Source of the DNA: Frankia nepalensis
GTDB taxonomy: Bacteria; Actinomycetota; Actinomycetes; Frankiales; Frankiaceae
Assembly (NCBI RefSeq): GCF_016786325.1
Contig: NZ_JADWYU010000116.1
Location: 1-64,000 of the forward strand
Length of the DNA: 64,000 nucleotides
Reading direction: 5' to 3'
Part shown: positions 1 through 8,213 of the stretch, one piece after another
How positions within the stretch are numbered: the first letter of the stretch is position 1
How the letters are laid out: every line of letters begins with the position of its first letter
Notes under the pieces: generated by a model
What the model saw: the letters and a program-made list of their open reading frames with translations, nothing else
Databases searched by the model: none
What the model was told of the DNA's origin: nothing
Translations under genes and position numbers: made by a program

Positions 1-89
1 CCCGGGGGCCCCCCCGCCGCCGGGGCGGGGGGGGGCGGGGGGGCCCGGGCGGGGGCCCCCCGGGCGGGGGCCGCCGGCCCGCCGGCCCC
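1..89. other. G/C-only stretch at window edge
   Basis: The first 89 bases contain no A or T at all, and the next 30 are nearly as extreme, with long G and C runs. The reading frame of the downstream permease stays open through it but gives only Gly/Pro/Ala/Arg, unlike a permease N-terminus. It is either low-quality sequence at a contig end or a real extreme-GC N-terminal extension; the former seems more likely. Confidence 0.6.
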
Positions 90-981
90 TCGGGGGGCCT
101 CCGCCCGCCGCCGGCGGGCCGGGCGGTGGCGCTCCCCGTTCACCCCCTACCTGCTGGCGCTGCCCGGCGGGCTGTGGCTGGTGATCTTCTTCGTCGTCCC
201 CATGCTGGTCATGCTCTCGGTCTCGCTGCAGACCGGGAACCTGCTGGACGGCTTCCGCCAGACCTTCAACTTCGGCATCTACCCCGACGCGATCTCGACC
301 TACTCCGACCAGCTCGTCCGGTCGTTCCAGTACGGCGGGCTGGCGACCCTGATCACGATCGTCCTCGCCTACCCGATGGCCTACTGGATCGCCTTCCACG
401 CCGGCGGGCGCAAGTCGATGTACCTGTTCCTGGTGCTGGCGCCGTTCTTCGTCTCGTTCGTGATCAGGACCGTCTCCTGGAAGTTCCTGCTCGCCGACAA
501 CGGCATCGTGCTCGGCAACCTCAAGGACGTCGGCCTGCTGGCCGACGACTTCCGGGTCCTCGCCACCTCGACGGCGGTCGTCGCCGGCCTCGCCTACAAC
601 TTCTTCCCGTTCATGCTGCTGCCGATCTACGTGGCGCTGGAGCGGGTCGACCCGAAGCTGATCGAGGCCGCCGGCGACCTCTACGCCGGCCGGGCCGCGG
701 TGTTCGGCCGGGTCGTTCTCCCGCTGTCGCTGCCCGGCGTGTTCGCCGGGGTGCTGCTCACGTTCGTCCCGGCGACGTCGGACTACGTCAACTCGTCGAT
801 CCTCGGCGGCACCAACGACACGATGATCGGCAACATCATCCAGACGACGTACCTGACGAACGCGGACTATCCGCTCGCGTCCGCGCTCTCGTTCATCCTG
901 ATGGCGATCCTGCTCGTCGGGATCTTCCTGTACGCGCGGGTGCTCGGCACCCGGGACGTCTTCGAGATGAGCACCCGATGA
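1..981 (+). CDS. Polyamine-type ABC transporter permease (PotB-like), 5' partial
   Basis: Inner-membrane permease of a spermidine/putrescine-type ABC importer. The frame is open from base 1. A GTG at 181 is the first usable start inside the window, but it would cut the first membrane helix, because the in-frame codons before it read as its natural lead-in (PYLLALPGGLWL). The true start is therefore probably upstream or lost in the G/C-only edge. About six hydrophobic helices are visible, and the cytoplasmic EAA-type loop that docks on the ATPase is at IEAAGDLYAGRAAVFGRVVL. The stop overlaps the next permease by 4 bp (ATGA), so the two are co-translated and should form a heterodimer. The partner ATPase and binding protein are not in the window and are expected upstream. 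Substrate is inferred from family resemblance only. Confidence 0.85.
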   Translation, partial: PGGPPAAGAGGGGGARAGAPRAGAAGPPAPRGASARRRRAGRWRSPFTPYLLALPGGLWLVIFFVVPMLVMLSVSLQTGNLLDGFRQTFNFGIYPDAISTYSDQLVRSFQYGGLATLITIVLAYPMAYWIAFHAGGRKSMYLFLVLAPFFVSFVIRTVSWKFLLADNGIVLGNLKDVGLLADDFRVLATSTAVVAGLAYNFFPFMLLPIYVALERVDPKLIEAAGDLYAGRAAVFGRVVLPLSLPGVFAGVLLTFVPATSDYVNSSILGGTNDTMIGNIIQTTYLTNADYPLASALSFILMAILLVGIFLYARVLGTRDVFEMSTR

Positions 982-1937
982 CTGAGCCTCTTCCGTCGTC
1001 CTCACCAGACAGGGTCCGGAGTCTCAGCGCTCGGGTGAGACGGAAAAGGCTCATTGGCCCAGCCACCGAGGAGAAGCCGGCCGGGGCCGCCGCCTCCGCC
1101 GGGCGTCGCCCCCGCCGGCGGCGCCGGCTGGGCGAGCACTTCCTGCACGCCTACACGTGGCTGGTGCTGCTCTGGCTGGTCGCGCCGATCCTCGCGATGA
1201 TCGCCTTCGGCTTCAACGACACCAAGAGCAAGCAGAACAACACCTGGCAGGGCTTCACGCTGAAGTGGTGGCGGGACGTCGGCGCGATTCCCGACCTGAC
1301 CACGGCGCTGAAGAACTCGCTGACCATCGCCCTGCTGTCGATGCTCATCGCGACCGTCCTCGGCACGATGATCGGGATGGCGCTGGGCAAGCACGTGTTC
1401 CGCGGCAAGAACGGCCTGAACCTGCTGCTGTTCGCGAACATCTCGGCGCCGGAGGTCGTGCTCGGGGCGTCGTTGCTCTCGCTGTTCATCACGCTCGGGG
1501 TGCCGCGCGGCTTCCTGACGATCCTGATCGCCCACTCGATGTTCAACATCTCGTATGTCGCGATCGTCGTCAGCACCCGGCTCGCCGGCTACGACGTGAG
1601 CCTCGAGGAGGCGGCCCGTGACCTGGGCGCCGGGCCGTTCGCGACGTTCCGGCTGGTCACGCTGCCGATGATCTTCCCGGGTGTGCTGTCGGGCGCGCTG
1701 CTCGCGTTCGCGCTGTCGATCGACGAGTTCATCATCACGACGTTCAACGCGGGCAACACCCTGACCTTCCCGCTGTGGGTGTTCGGCGCGACCAGGGTCG
1801 GCGTCCCGCCGCAGGTCAACGTGATGGCGACGATCATCTTCGTCGGCGGTGTGCTCCTCGCCGGCGTGGGCGCCGTCGCCGGCCGCGGCCGGCGCGCCCG
1901 CCCACCGGCCGAGGACGCCCCCACGACGCCCGCGTGA
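978..1937 (+). CDS. Polyamine-type ABC transporter permease (PotC-like)
   Basis: Second permease subunit, 319 aa. ATG at 978 overlaps the stop of the preceding permease (ATGA). The first ~50 residues are a hydrophilic, Arg-rich cytoplasmic extension not usual in PotC. Then come six predicted helices, starting around residue 55, and an EAA loop (LEEAARDLGAGPFATFRLV) that contacts the ATPase. The sequence around IDEFIITTFNAG is typical of the PotC side of the pair. It ends an operon: a strong hairpin terminator follows 54 bp later. The extension could alternatively be trimmed by an internal start, but the 4-bp overlap argues for 978. Confidence 0.88.
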   Translation: MTEPLPSSSPDRVRSLSARVRRKRLIGPATEEKPAGAAASAGRRPRRRRRLGEHFLHAYTWLVLLWLVAPILAMIAFGFNDTKSKQNNTWQGFTLKWWRDVGAIPDLTTALKNSLTIALLSMLIATVLGTMIGMALGKHVFRGKNGLNLLLFANISAPEVVLGASLLSLFITLGVPRGFLTILIAHSMFNISYVAIVVSTRLAGYDVSLEEAARDLGAGPFATFRLVTLPMIFPGVLSGALLAFALSIDEFIITTFNAGNTLTFPLWVFGATRVGVPPQVNVMATIIFVGGVLLAGVGAVAGRGRRARPPAEDAPTTPA

Positions 1938-1990
1938 GCGACCCCGGCGGCCGATGGCGATCCCGGTGGACGAGCCGGCGAAAACGAGAA

Positions 1991-2022
1991 GAGGCCGGAG
2001 GATCGGCGGATCCTCCGGCCTC
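1991..2022 (+). terminator. Rho-independent-type hairpin after the permease operon
   Basis: A perfect 14-bp stem (GAGGCCGGAGGATC, 1991-2004, with its complement at 2009-2022) has a 4-base loop. It lies 54 bp after the last permease stop. There is no U-tract, as is common in high-GC actinobacteria. Confidence 0.75.
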
Positions 2023-2042
2023 GCCCGTCGTCCGGGCTCCGA

Positions 2043-2294
2043 CTTCCCTCGTGGATCATTTTCGTGAGTCCCGAACCGCCGATCGGCGCACACAATCGTC
2101 GATCTTGGCCATGTCTCGGCGCGGTCTCCTTGGTAGATCACCAGATCCGCGCGAAGTTCAGGGACAAAGCGGGCAGAAACCGCCCGACCGCGCACACATC
2201 CAACGATCAAGGAAGGAGCCGGGCCCTCACGGGCTGATGATCGTCGGATGTGCGCGGATCGGCGGCCCAGGCGTCCCGCCAAGATCTACGGGGA
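2043..2294 (+). mobile_element. MITE-like dispersed element, copy A
   Basis: About 252 bp, recurring at 19645-19892 (reverse) and 44526-44779. Ends are related inverted repeats (CTTCC-CTCGTGGATC at left; AAGATCTACGGGGAG at right). The core contains the conserved GGTAGATCACCAGATC. An internal imperfect palindrome has arms GCGCACACATCCAACGATCA (left) and TGATCGTCGGATGTGCGC (right). No transposase is encoded. Non-autonomous, MITE-like mobility is inferred from the structure and the three copies. Confidence 0.65.
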
Positions 2295-2320
2295 GACCTC
2301 GGAGACGCGGGCCCGCGGAG

Positions 2321-2452
2321 TCAGGGACGCGGGTCCGCGGAGGAGGTCGCCTCGCGCCACAGGTCGATCTGCTCGCCCTTGTCCCGGCGCCGGCGGACGG
2401 CCAGCGCGGCGGCGCTGGCGACCGCGGCGATCAACGCAAGCTTGCGCATCAT
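2321..2452 (-). CDS. DLW-39 family small protein
   Basis: A 43-residue protein: hydrophobic/Ala-rich N-terminal helix (MMRKLALIAAVASAAALAV), then an RRRRDKGEQ basic stretch, then the hallmark Asp-Leu-Trp motif (residues 30-32) and a short polar tail. This matches the actinobacterial DLW-39 family (about 39 aa), a conserved single-pass or membrane-associated protein of unknown function. GGGAGAG lies just before the ATG pair at 2452/2449. In other actinobacteria the family often sits near tRNA genes; none is visible here. The MITE-like element ends 27 bp beyond its stop. Confidence 0.85.
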   Translation of the reverse strand: MMRKLALIAAVASAAALAVRRRRDKGEQIDLWREATSSADPRP

Positions 2453-2593
2453 CCGACGCTCTCCCTTGTCCGGATTCCTGGGATTCTCAGACCCCGCACG
2501 TCAACGTATCCCCGTCGAGCGGTCGCCGCCCGCCCGCTCGGTCCACCCGCGCCGCCGGTGCCCACGGCCAGGCGCCGCGGCCGGCGGGCGCGC

Positions 2594-3136
2594 TCAGCGC
2601 TGGTAGGTCACCCGCAGGACGGCCCGCGCCAGCGTGTGGAAGGCGAGGTTGAAGCCGACGACCGCGGGCGCGACCTCGTCGGTGATCTCCAGCTTCGGCA
2701 CGTCGACGGCGTGCACGACGAACACGTACCGGTGCGGACGATCGCCCTCCGGCGGTGCCGCGCCGCCGTACTGCTTCGTTCCCCAGTCGCTGCGCACGTG
2801 GTAGGCACCGGTCGGCAGTCCGCTCAGGTCACCGGAGGCGGCGGCGGTGGCCAGCTCCGTGACGGAGGCCGGAATGTCGACGAGCACCCAGTGCCAGAAG
2901 CCGGAACCGGTCGGCGCGTCCGGGTCGAAGCAGGTGACCGCGAAGCTCTTCGTCTCCGCCGGGAAGCCCGACCAGGACAGGTGCGGCGAGAGGTCGGCGC
3001 CGCCGGCGCCGGAGAACACCTGCGCCGCTGGCATCGGCTGGCCGTCAGTCAGATCCGTGCTGGTCACGCCGAACGTCGGCGCGGGCGGGAGCAGGTCGAT
3101 CGGGTCGGGAGCCGGGGCGCGGTCGGCGAGCGACAT
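2594..3136 (-). CDS. YbhB/YbcL (PEBP, Raf-kinase-inhibitor-like) family protein
   Basis: Soluble protein of 180 aa with the phosphatidylethanolamine-binding-protein fold. The typical signatures are present: LSPHLSWSGFP near residue 48, the ligand-site CFDPDAPTGSGFWHWV stretch, and the GAYHVRSDWGTKQYGG loop, followed by a YVFVVHAVD strand. Family members bind small anionic ligands; a precise bacterial role is not established. ATG 3136 is chosen because GGAGGA lies 7 bases upstream, and the reading frame before it has no family similarity. Monocistronic, divergent from the PII-like gene, with which it shares a ~100-bp promoter region. Confidence 0.9.
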   Translation of the reverse strand: MSLADRAPAPDPIDLLPPAPTFGVTSTDLTDGQPMPAAQVFSGAGGADLSPHLSWSGFPAETKSFAVTCFDPDAPTGSGFWHWVLVDIPASVTELATAAASGDLSGLPTGAYHVRSDWGTKQYGGAAPPEGDRPHRYVFVVHAVDVPKLEITDEVAPAVVGFNLAFHTLARAVLRVTYQR

Positions 3137-3239
3137 ACGTCGTCCTCCAAGAGTGTGGGCCAAGAGAACCCGGCACGCGTCGGCTCTACGCTTTGTCGGG
3201 ACAAAAACCGCAGTCCGAACGCATGAGTGGGGCTTGGTC

Positions 3240-3578
3240 GTGAAGCTTGTCACCGCAATCCTCCGCCCGCACCGGGTGGCTGACGTCCGCGCCGCGCTGA
3301 CTACGTTTGGCATACATGGGATGACAATCAGCCAGGCGACCGGTTACGGAATGGAGCTGTGGCGTACCAGCTCGTACCGGGGGCAGACATTCCATGATGA
3401 GGCGGTCAGCAACGTCCGGCTGGAGATCCTCGTCGCCGACACCGACGCCGAGGACGTCGTCAACGTGATCACGCGCTCCGCGGCGAGCAGCGCCAGCGGC
3501 GCTGGAAAGATCTGGGTCATGCCGGTCGACGCCCTGGCCAGGGTGCGCACCGGCGAGCGCGGCCTCGACGCGCTCTGA
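3240..3578 (+). CDS. PII-family signal protein lacking Tyr51
   Basis: 112 aa, the same length as E. coli GlnB and alignable to it without gaps. Start GTG 3240 gives the canonical MKLVTAI opening. Conserved: G24, G27, G35, G37, YRG at 46-48, G87/G89/K90 in the B-loop, and R101, R103 and TGE 104-106 in the C-loop. Changed: Tyr51, the uridylylation/adenylylation site, is Phe51; Gln39 (2-oxoglutarate/Mg site) is Glu39; Arg38 is Met38; Lys85 is Ala85; and the tip of the T-loop is unrelated. PII proteins normally report nitrogen/carbon status to GlnD/GlnE/AmtB. This copy is not next to amtB, glnA or glnD and cannot be modified at residue 51, so a specialised target is likely (inference). Confidence 0.85.
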   Translation: MKLVTAILRPHRVADVRAALTTFGIHGMTISQATGYGMELWRTSSYRGQTFHDEAVSNVRLEILVADTDAEDVVNVITRSAASSASGAGKIWVMPVDALARVRTGERGLDAL

Positions 3579-3769
3579 GCTCCAGCAGGAGTTCCAGTGA
3601 GTGGGCACACAGATGGCATCCGTTGTTCTGTCGCCAAGCGACAGACGCCCCGCAACCCTGTAAGGTAGGGCTTGTCCCGGGCGGCGTATCCCTCGAATCC
3701 CCCCGTATCGATGGGTGCGCCGCCCGGGCGTTCGCGTTTCCTGCTCGGTGCTTGGCACCTTCGCCGGGG
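3579..3769. other. Intergenic spacer before the 130-bp repeat
   Basis: No coding sequence is convincing here. The stretch leads into the degenerate tandem repeat and contains GGCGTATCCCTCG followed by a related GGTGCGCCGCCCG segment. I see no promoter that can be assigned. Confidence 0.3.
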
Positions 3770-4130
3770 TCGTGATGTCTGCCCAGGGGCACGACCCCCT
3801 GGAACCCCCGTGACAGGGGCTCCGCCCCCGACACCCCCGCCGGGGCTCGCGCTTCGCGCTTCGCCCGGTCAGGTTGATGGTCGGTGGCTCCCATAGGTCA
3901 CGTGTCTGCCCCGGGGGACCTTCCTGGAACTGCCGTGGTCGGGGCTTCGCCCTGGTACCCCTGTGGGCTCGCGCTTCGCCTGGCGGGCCGCGGCCGGCGG
4001 GGCTGCGGGTCGGGTGGCTGCCGTAGGTCACGATGTCTGCCCTGGGGGGACCTTCCTTAAGTCCTGTGGCAGGGGCTTCGCCCGACAACCTGGGTGGCTC
4101 GCGTTTCGCGCGTTGCCGTCGGCGGAGCGT
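3770..4130 (+). repeat. Degenerate tandem repeat, unit about 127-131 bp, three units
   Basis: Three successive units begin near 3770, 3897 and 4028, each opening with TAGGTCACGATGTCTGCCC-like sequence (TGTCTGCC at 3776, 3903 and 4034). Each also carries a CAGGGGCTTCGCC-like segment and a GGCTCGCGCTTCGC segment. Units are diverged, and none encodes a convincing protein. It fills the convergent gap between the PII-like gene and dedA. Confidence 0.7.
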
Positions 4131-4166
4131 CACCTTCCTTCGACCCGCTCGGATTCCTGGGCCGCG

Positions 4167-4213
4167 CCCAGAAACGCCCTCCGCGCCGAGGTGGCGGGGA
4201 GGGCGTTTCTGGG
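4167..4213 (-). terminator. Hairpin terminator downstream of dedA-like gene
   Basis: Perfect 16-bp inverted repeat (CCCAGAAACGCCCTCC at 4167-4182, complement at 4198-4213) with a 15-base loop. It lies 46 bp beyond the stop of the DedA gene on the minus strand. Confidence 0.75.
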
Positions 4214-4259
4214 CTGGTGGGCCCGGTGAGGCTGGCCTGTCCAGCGGCGGTGGCGGTTG

Positions 4260-5057
4260 CTAACGACGGTGGCGGCCGCCGCCGGTGGGGCGGTCCTCCG
4301 GGGTCAGGCGGGCGCGGGAGAGGACCTGGGTCGCCTCGCGGTCGTCGGCCCCCAGGTGGTCGGCGCCGCCTGAGGACGGGAAGTGGCGGTCCTGGAGCGG
4401 GAGGGGCTGCTTCTTGCGGTTGCGGCGGGCGCGCAGCAGTTCGAAGGCGATCGGAAGCACCGAGATCAGGACGATCAGGATGAGGATCGCCTCGACGTTG
4501 TCCCGGATGAACCCGATCCGGCCGAGGAAGTAGCCGAGGAGGGTGACGCCGATGCCCCACAGCACGGCGCCGATGATGTTGTAGACGACGAACGTGCGGT
4601 AGTTCATCCGGCTGACGCCGGCGACGATCGGGGTGAACGTGCGGACCACCGGCACGAAGCGCGCCAGGACGATCGAGCGCGGCCCGTGGCGTTCGAAGAA
4701 CTCGTGGGCCTTGGTGACGTTCTCCTGCTTGAACAGCCGGGAGTTCGGCCGGCGGAACAGCGCGGGTCCGACCTTGCGGCCGAACAGGTAGCCGGCCTGG
4801 TCACCCGCGAACGCCGCGATCCCGATCAACCCGCAGGCAAGCCAGATCGGGGTGTCCACCTCGCCGCGGGCGATCAGCATGCCGTAGGTGAACAGCAGGG
4901 AGTCGCCCGGCAGGAAGAAACCGATCAGAAGTCCCGACTCCGCGAAGATGATGAGCAGCATCACCACGAGGCCGGCCTTGGCGAGCGTGTCGGCGTCCAG
5001 GAAGCCGGGCATGGCGAGCGTGTTCGTCGCGAGGGACGTCGCAAGGGGTGTGGTCAC
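4260..5057 (-). CDS. DedA family (VTT-domain) membrane protein
   Basis: 265 aa polytopic inner-membrane protein. DedA hallmarks: FFLPGDSLLFTYGML near residues 48-62, a GDQAGYLFGRKVG loop, and the ARFVPVVRTFTPIVAGVSRM motif with its paired arginines, then YNIIGAVLWGIGVT and a last helix before a charged, Arg/Gln-rich tail of ~55 residues. Family members support envelope integrity and lipid-carrier recycling and depend on proton motive force. GTG 5057 is chosen because CGGAGGA stands 7 bases upstream. The frame is open further upstream and there reads as a Cys-rich, zinc-ribbon-like segment, which I treat separately. Ends at a strong terminator. Confidence 0.9.
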   Translation of the reverse strand: MTTPLATSLATNTLAMPGFLDADTLAKAGLVVMLLIIFAESGLLIGFFLPGDSLLFTYGMLIARGEVDTPIWLACGLIGIAAFAGDQAGYLFGRKVGPALFRRPNSRLFKQENVTKAHEFFERHGPRSIVLARFVPVVRTFTPIVAGVSRMNYRTFVVYNIIGAVLWGIGVTLLGYFLGRIGFIRDNVEAILILIVLISVLPIAFELLRARRNRKKQPLPLQDRHFPSSGGADHLGADDREATQVLSRARLTPEDRPTGGGRHRR

Positions 5058-5446
5058 AGGCGGTCCTCCGGAGCGGTCACGGGTCTGGCCGAACAGCGGT
5101 GAACCGCCGTGGTCGCGTGGGGCGCGACATCGGGACCCGGAGCAGGGGCCCATCGCTCCGCGCCAGCGGATCGCCGGGTCCGCCCGCGGGCAGACAGGAC
5201 ATGGATCCTTGCCAGCGTATCCAGCGTGTCCGTTGCGGCAGTAACCGCCCGGCGCGGCGGGAGCCCGCGGGTCGTCGACCGGCGTTTCCCCGCGCCCGCC
5301 GTTCCGCGCGCCCGCGCCCCGACCGATCCGTTGACGATGGTTCGTCCGTAGTGCGTGTCCCGGTCGGGGTTGTGTGACTGGCCATGTCGACCCGATAGGG
5401 CTCATGTGAAACATGGGTCGATACAGGCGGTTAATACCCTCAGGCT
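5058..5446. other. Divergent intergenic region with zinc-ribbon-like reading
   Basis: Promoter space between the DedA gene (minus) and the lipase-like gene (plus). On the minus strand, in frame with DedA and without a stop, it reads CRNGHAGYAGKDPCPVCP (about 5195-5248). That is a plausible C..H..C..C zinc knuckle, but coding use is unproven. An AT-richer segment near 5390-5440 probably holds the plus-strand promoter. Confidence 0.3.
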
Positions 5447-6688
5447 GTGGGTGTGGCAGCGCAGGGCAGACCGGGCCGGCGGAACGCGCGGCGACTGGCC
5501 CTCGCCGCCGCGACGGCCGGTGTGCTCGCGGTGGCACCGCTCGCCGGCTGCGGGCTCTTCGGGCCGGTCGAGGCCACCGCGCCAGGCGCGAGCCAGTCGC
5601 CGAGCGTGGAGCCGCTGGCGGACGTGCCGCCGGGCGCGCCCGGCCAGCTGATCTCGGCCGAGAGGCTGCCGGGCGCGGCCGACGTGCTCGTCTGGCGGGT
5701 CGCCTACCACACCACCGACCACAACGGGGCCGACGTGGCGGCGACCGGGGTGGTGCTCGCGCCGGCCTCCGGCCCCGGCGACGCGGTGCCGGCCGGCGGG
5801 CGGCCGGTGGTCGCCTTCGGGCACGGCACCACCGGCCTGGCCGACGCCTGCGCGCCGTCCCGGCTGGAACCGACGCTGGCCGCCCTCGGCGCCACCCTGT
5901 CGCTCGTGCGCGCCGGGTACGTGGTCGCCGCCGCCGACTACGTCGGCCTCGGCGGCCCGGGGGAGCACGCCATCTACGCGGCGCGCCCGGAGGGCCAGGC
6001 GATGCTCGACATCGCCCGCGCCGCGCGCGGGGTTCCCCGGGCGCGCGCGGGCAGCGAGGTCGTCGCCTGGGGGTATTCGCAGGGCGGGCAGGCGGCGCTC
6101 GCCGCCGGGGCGCTGGCCGCCACCTACGCGCCGGACCTCGATCTGCGCGGGGTGGTGGCGATGGCGCCGCTGGTGGACCTGTCACGGTCACTGCGTGGGC
6201 TGCTCCAGCACAACGACAGCGGCGTCGCCTACGTCCTGCTGGCGGCCTTCGGGGTGTCGGTGACCAGGCCGGGTGTCCGGCTCGACGACGAGCTCACCGC
6301 CGAAGGCCGGCGGATGCTCTCGGTCGCGCGTCAGGAGTGCGCGGTGGACCTGCTGGCGGCGAGCGTGGGTGTCAGCGCCGCGGACCTGTTCGTCACCGAC
6401 CCGCTGACCACCGAGCCGTTCGCCTCCGCGTTCGCCGCCCAGCGAACGGCCGTCCTGCGGCGGATGCCGCCGGTGCTGCTGATCCAGGGCGACGCCGACG
6501 ACGTCATCGGCCGGGAGGTCACCGACGGCGTGGTCCGGGACCTGTGCGCGACGGGCACCGTGGTCGACTACCGGCGCTATCCGGGCGCCGGCCACAGCAC
6601 GATCTTCCCCGCGTCCGCCGGCGACATGGACGCCTGGATCGCGAACCTGTTCGCGGCCACCTCCGCCCCGGTCCACGACATCTGCTGA
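5447..6688 (+). CDS. Secreted lipase-like alpha/beta hydrolase (lipoprotein)
   Basis: 413 aa. The N-terminus has RRNAR charges, a hydrophobic stretch and a lipobox LAGC near residue 35, so it is predicted to be exported and lipid-anchored outside the membrane. The rest matches the secretory lipase (LIP) family. Visible features are a long linker, the oxyanion GHGTTG motif, the nucleophile elbow GYSQGG with Ser211, an acidic residue in GDADDVIG (Asp351 is likely), and a final His in GAGHSTIF. Expected activity is hydrolysis of acylglycerols or other esters. GTG 5447 is the first start that preserves the signal peptide. Stands alone, transcribed divergently from dedA. Confidence 0.85.
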   Translation: MGVAAQGRPGRRNARRLALAAATAGVLAVAPLAGCGLFGPVEATAPGASQSPSVEPLADVPPGAPGQLISAERLPGAADVLVWRVAYHTTDHNGADVAATGVVLAPASGPGDAVPAGGRPVVAFGHGTTGLADACAPSRLEPTLAALGATLSLVRAGYVVAAADYVGLGGPGEHAIYAARPEGQAMLDIARAARGVPRARAGSEVVAWGYSQGGQAALAAGALAATYAPDLDLRGVVAMAPLVDLSRSLRGLLQHNDSGVAYVLLAAFGVSVTRPGVRLDDELTAEGRRMLSVARQECAVDLLAASVGVSAADLFVTDPLTTEPFASAFAAQRTAVLRRMPPVLLIQGDADDVIGREVTDGVVRDLCATGTVVDYRRYPGAGHSTIFPASAGDMDAWIANLFAATSAPVHDIC

Positions 6689-6812
6689 CGGGTCCGCGCG
6701 GAACCCGGCAGAACTGGGCGAATCGGGACGGTAGCGCCGGGTACTCGGGAACTTGACGACGTGTGGACCGGACATCGTTCATTGCCCCGGACAGGAAGCG
6801 GAGAATGGCGCG

Positions 6813-7802
6813 GTGACGCAGCACAACGCGAGTGGCGCGGCAACGGGCCCGGTTCTCGGCCTGGACCTCGGCGGCACCTCGATCAAGTGGGTGACCCTCG
6901 TCGACGGCGAGGTGACCGCGCGGGGCAAGGTGCCGACGCCGCGGACCGGCGTCGACGCCGTGCTCGGCGCGCTGGCCGGAGTCGCCACCGAGCACCCGGA
7001 CGCGCGGGCGCTCGGCGTGGCCGTCGCCGGCGCGCTCGACCCGGTGGGCGGCAGGCTGCTCGTCGTCCCGAACATCGCCGGCGACTGGCCCGCCCGGGCC
7101 ATCGGCCGCGAGCTCGCGGACGCGACCGGCCGGCCGGTCAGCCTCGCCAACGACGCCAGGGCCTTCGCCTACGGCCAGCTGCGGCACGGCGTCGCCGCGG
7201 GGGCGTCGGACGCCGTCTTCGTCACCCTCGGCACCGGCATCGGCGGCGCCATCGCGTCCGACGGCCAGCTGCGGCTTGGCTACCAGCGCCGCGGCGGCGA
7301 GATCGGCCACATGCCGATCGAGCCGGACAACGGGCGCAAGTGCGGCTGCGGCGCGATCGGCTGCCTGGAGTCGATCGCCGGCGGCAGGTCGCTGTCCGAG
7401 CTGGGCGCCGACCTGGTCAGGACCGGCGCCGCGCCCGCGCTCGCCGAGGCGGTCGACGGGCGCCCCGAGCTGGTCTCTCCCAGCCACGTCGTCGGTCTCG
7501 CCGACGTCGAGCCCGCGTGCGGCCGGCTGGTCGTCCGCGCCGGGCGCGCCCTCGGCGTCGCGCTGTCCGGGCTCGCCAGCGCGCTGGCGCCGGAGGTCAT
7601 CGTGTTCGGTGGCGGCGTGGCGGCGGGCCTGCCCGCCTTCCGGCCGCACATCGACGAGGTCATGTCCCAGCACACCGTGCTGGTGGAGACGCCGCGGATC
7701 GTCACCGCCGTCGACGGCTTCGCCGGGGCCCTCGGCGCCGCCGCCTGGGCCGCCGGCCCGCCTCCCGGCTACCCGTCGCCGATCGTCCCCGGCGGGCACT
7801 GA
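6813..7802 (+). CDS. ROK family sugar kinase (glucokinase-like)
   Basis: 329 aa cytoplasmic kinase. The phosphate-1 motif DLGGTSIKW (Asp18) is followed by a NDARAFAYGQ segment, the GTGIGG phosphate-2 loop, and the ROK zinc signature EIGHMPIEP plus CGCGAIGCLE, where one His and three Cys bind zinc. A C-terminal VIVFGGGVAAG adenosine motif completes the ASKHA fold. It is a catalytic ROK member rather than a repressor, since no N-terminal winged helix is present. Probable reaction: phosphorylation of glucose or a related hexose; whether ATP or polyphosphate is the donor cannot be told. GTG 6813 is preceded by a purine-rich GGAAGCGGAG. Confidence 0.88.
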   Translation: MTQHNASGAATGPVLGLDLGGTSIKWVTLVDGEVTARGKVPTPRTGVDAVLGALAGVATEHPDARALGVAVAGALDPVGGRLLVVPNIAGDWPARAIGRELADATGRPVSLANDARAFAYGQLRHGVAAGASDAVFVTLGTGIGGAIASDGQLRLGYQRRGGEIGHMPIEPDNGRKCGCGAIGCLESIAGGRSLSELGADLVRTGAAPALAEAVDGRPELVSPSHVVGLADVEPACGRLVVRAGRALGVALSGLASALAPEVIVFGGGVAAGLPAFRPHIDEVMSQHTVLVETPRIVTAVDGFAGALGAAAWAAGPPPGYPSPIVPGGH

Positions 7803-8213
7803 CCTCGGCCGACGCTCGCCCGGCTGGGCCGGGTCGACCCCCACCACCCCGTTGGGGTGCCTCAGCCGTTGCTGACGGCCCTCACCGGATCTCACCGGCG
7901 CCGTGGAGGTGTCCTCGGCATCGGCCGTCGGCGCCGTGCTCCCCGCGTCCGGGTAGTCGACGGTGCCCTGGAGCCGACCCGCGTGACCGGCTCCGCCCAC
8001 CGTCGGCGACCCTTCAGGGGTGGGTTCGCCATGGGTTCGCGAGGGTGACCGGAGTGCGTCCGGGCGCCGGCTCGCGAGTTTTCGCGCGCCGCCCCCGCCC
8101 CATCGCCGCGCGCCTCCCTGAACATCTCCGTGATCACTCGATGACGAATTGCAACGTTTTAGTGGCACTTAACAAGAATTGAGCGGCAATAAACGAGGTG
8201 GAAGGCGGCGTGG
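7803..8213. other. Intergenic spacer with weak hairpin
   Basis: No protein gene is convincing here. A small hairpin CACCCC-GTT-GGGGTG (7845-7859) may terminate the ROK kinase transcript. The last 70 bp (about 8140-8205) are clearly AT-richer than the surroundings and probably carry the promoter of the HTH gene. Confidence 0.4.

Noticed and set aside
1002-2282. Long minus-strand frame over the second permease
   Set aside because: Antisense to the permease with its EAA loop. No homology signs.
2100-2290. Small protein gene in the MITE-like copies (shared peptide with GRSPDxxEV and GQKPPD)
   Set aside because: The peptide is shared only because the DNA element is shared. No ribosome site or start, and conservation covers non-coding parts equally, including the palindrome.
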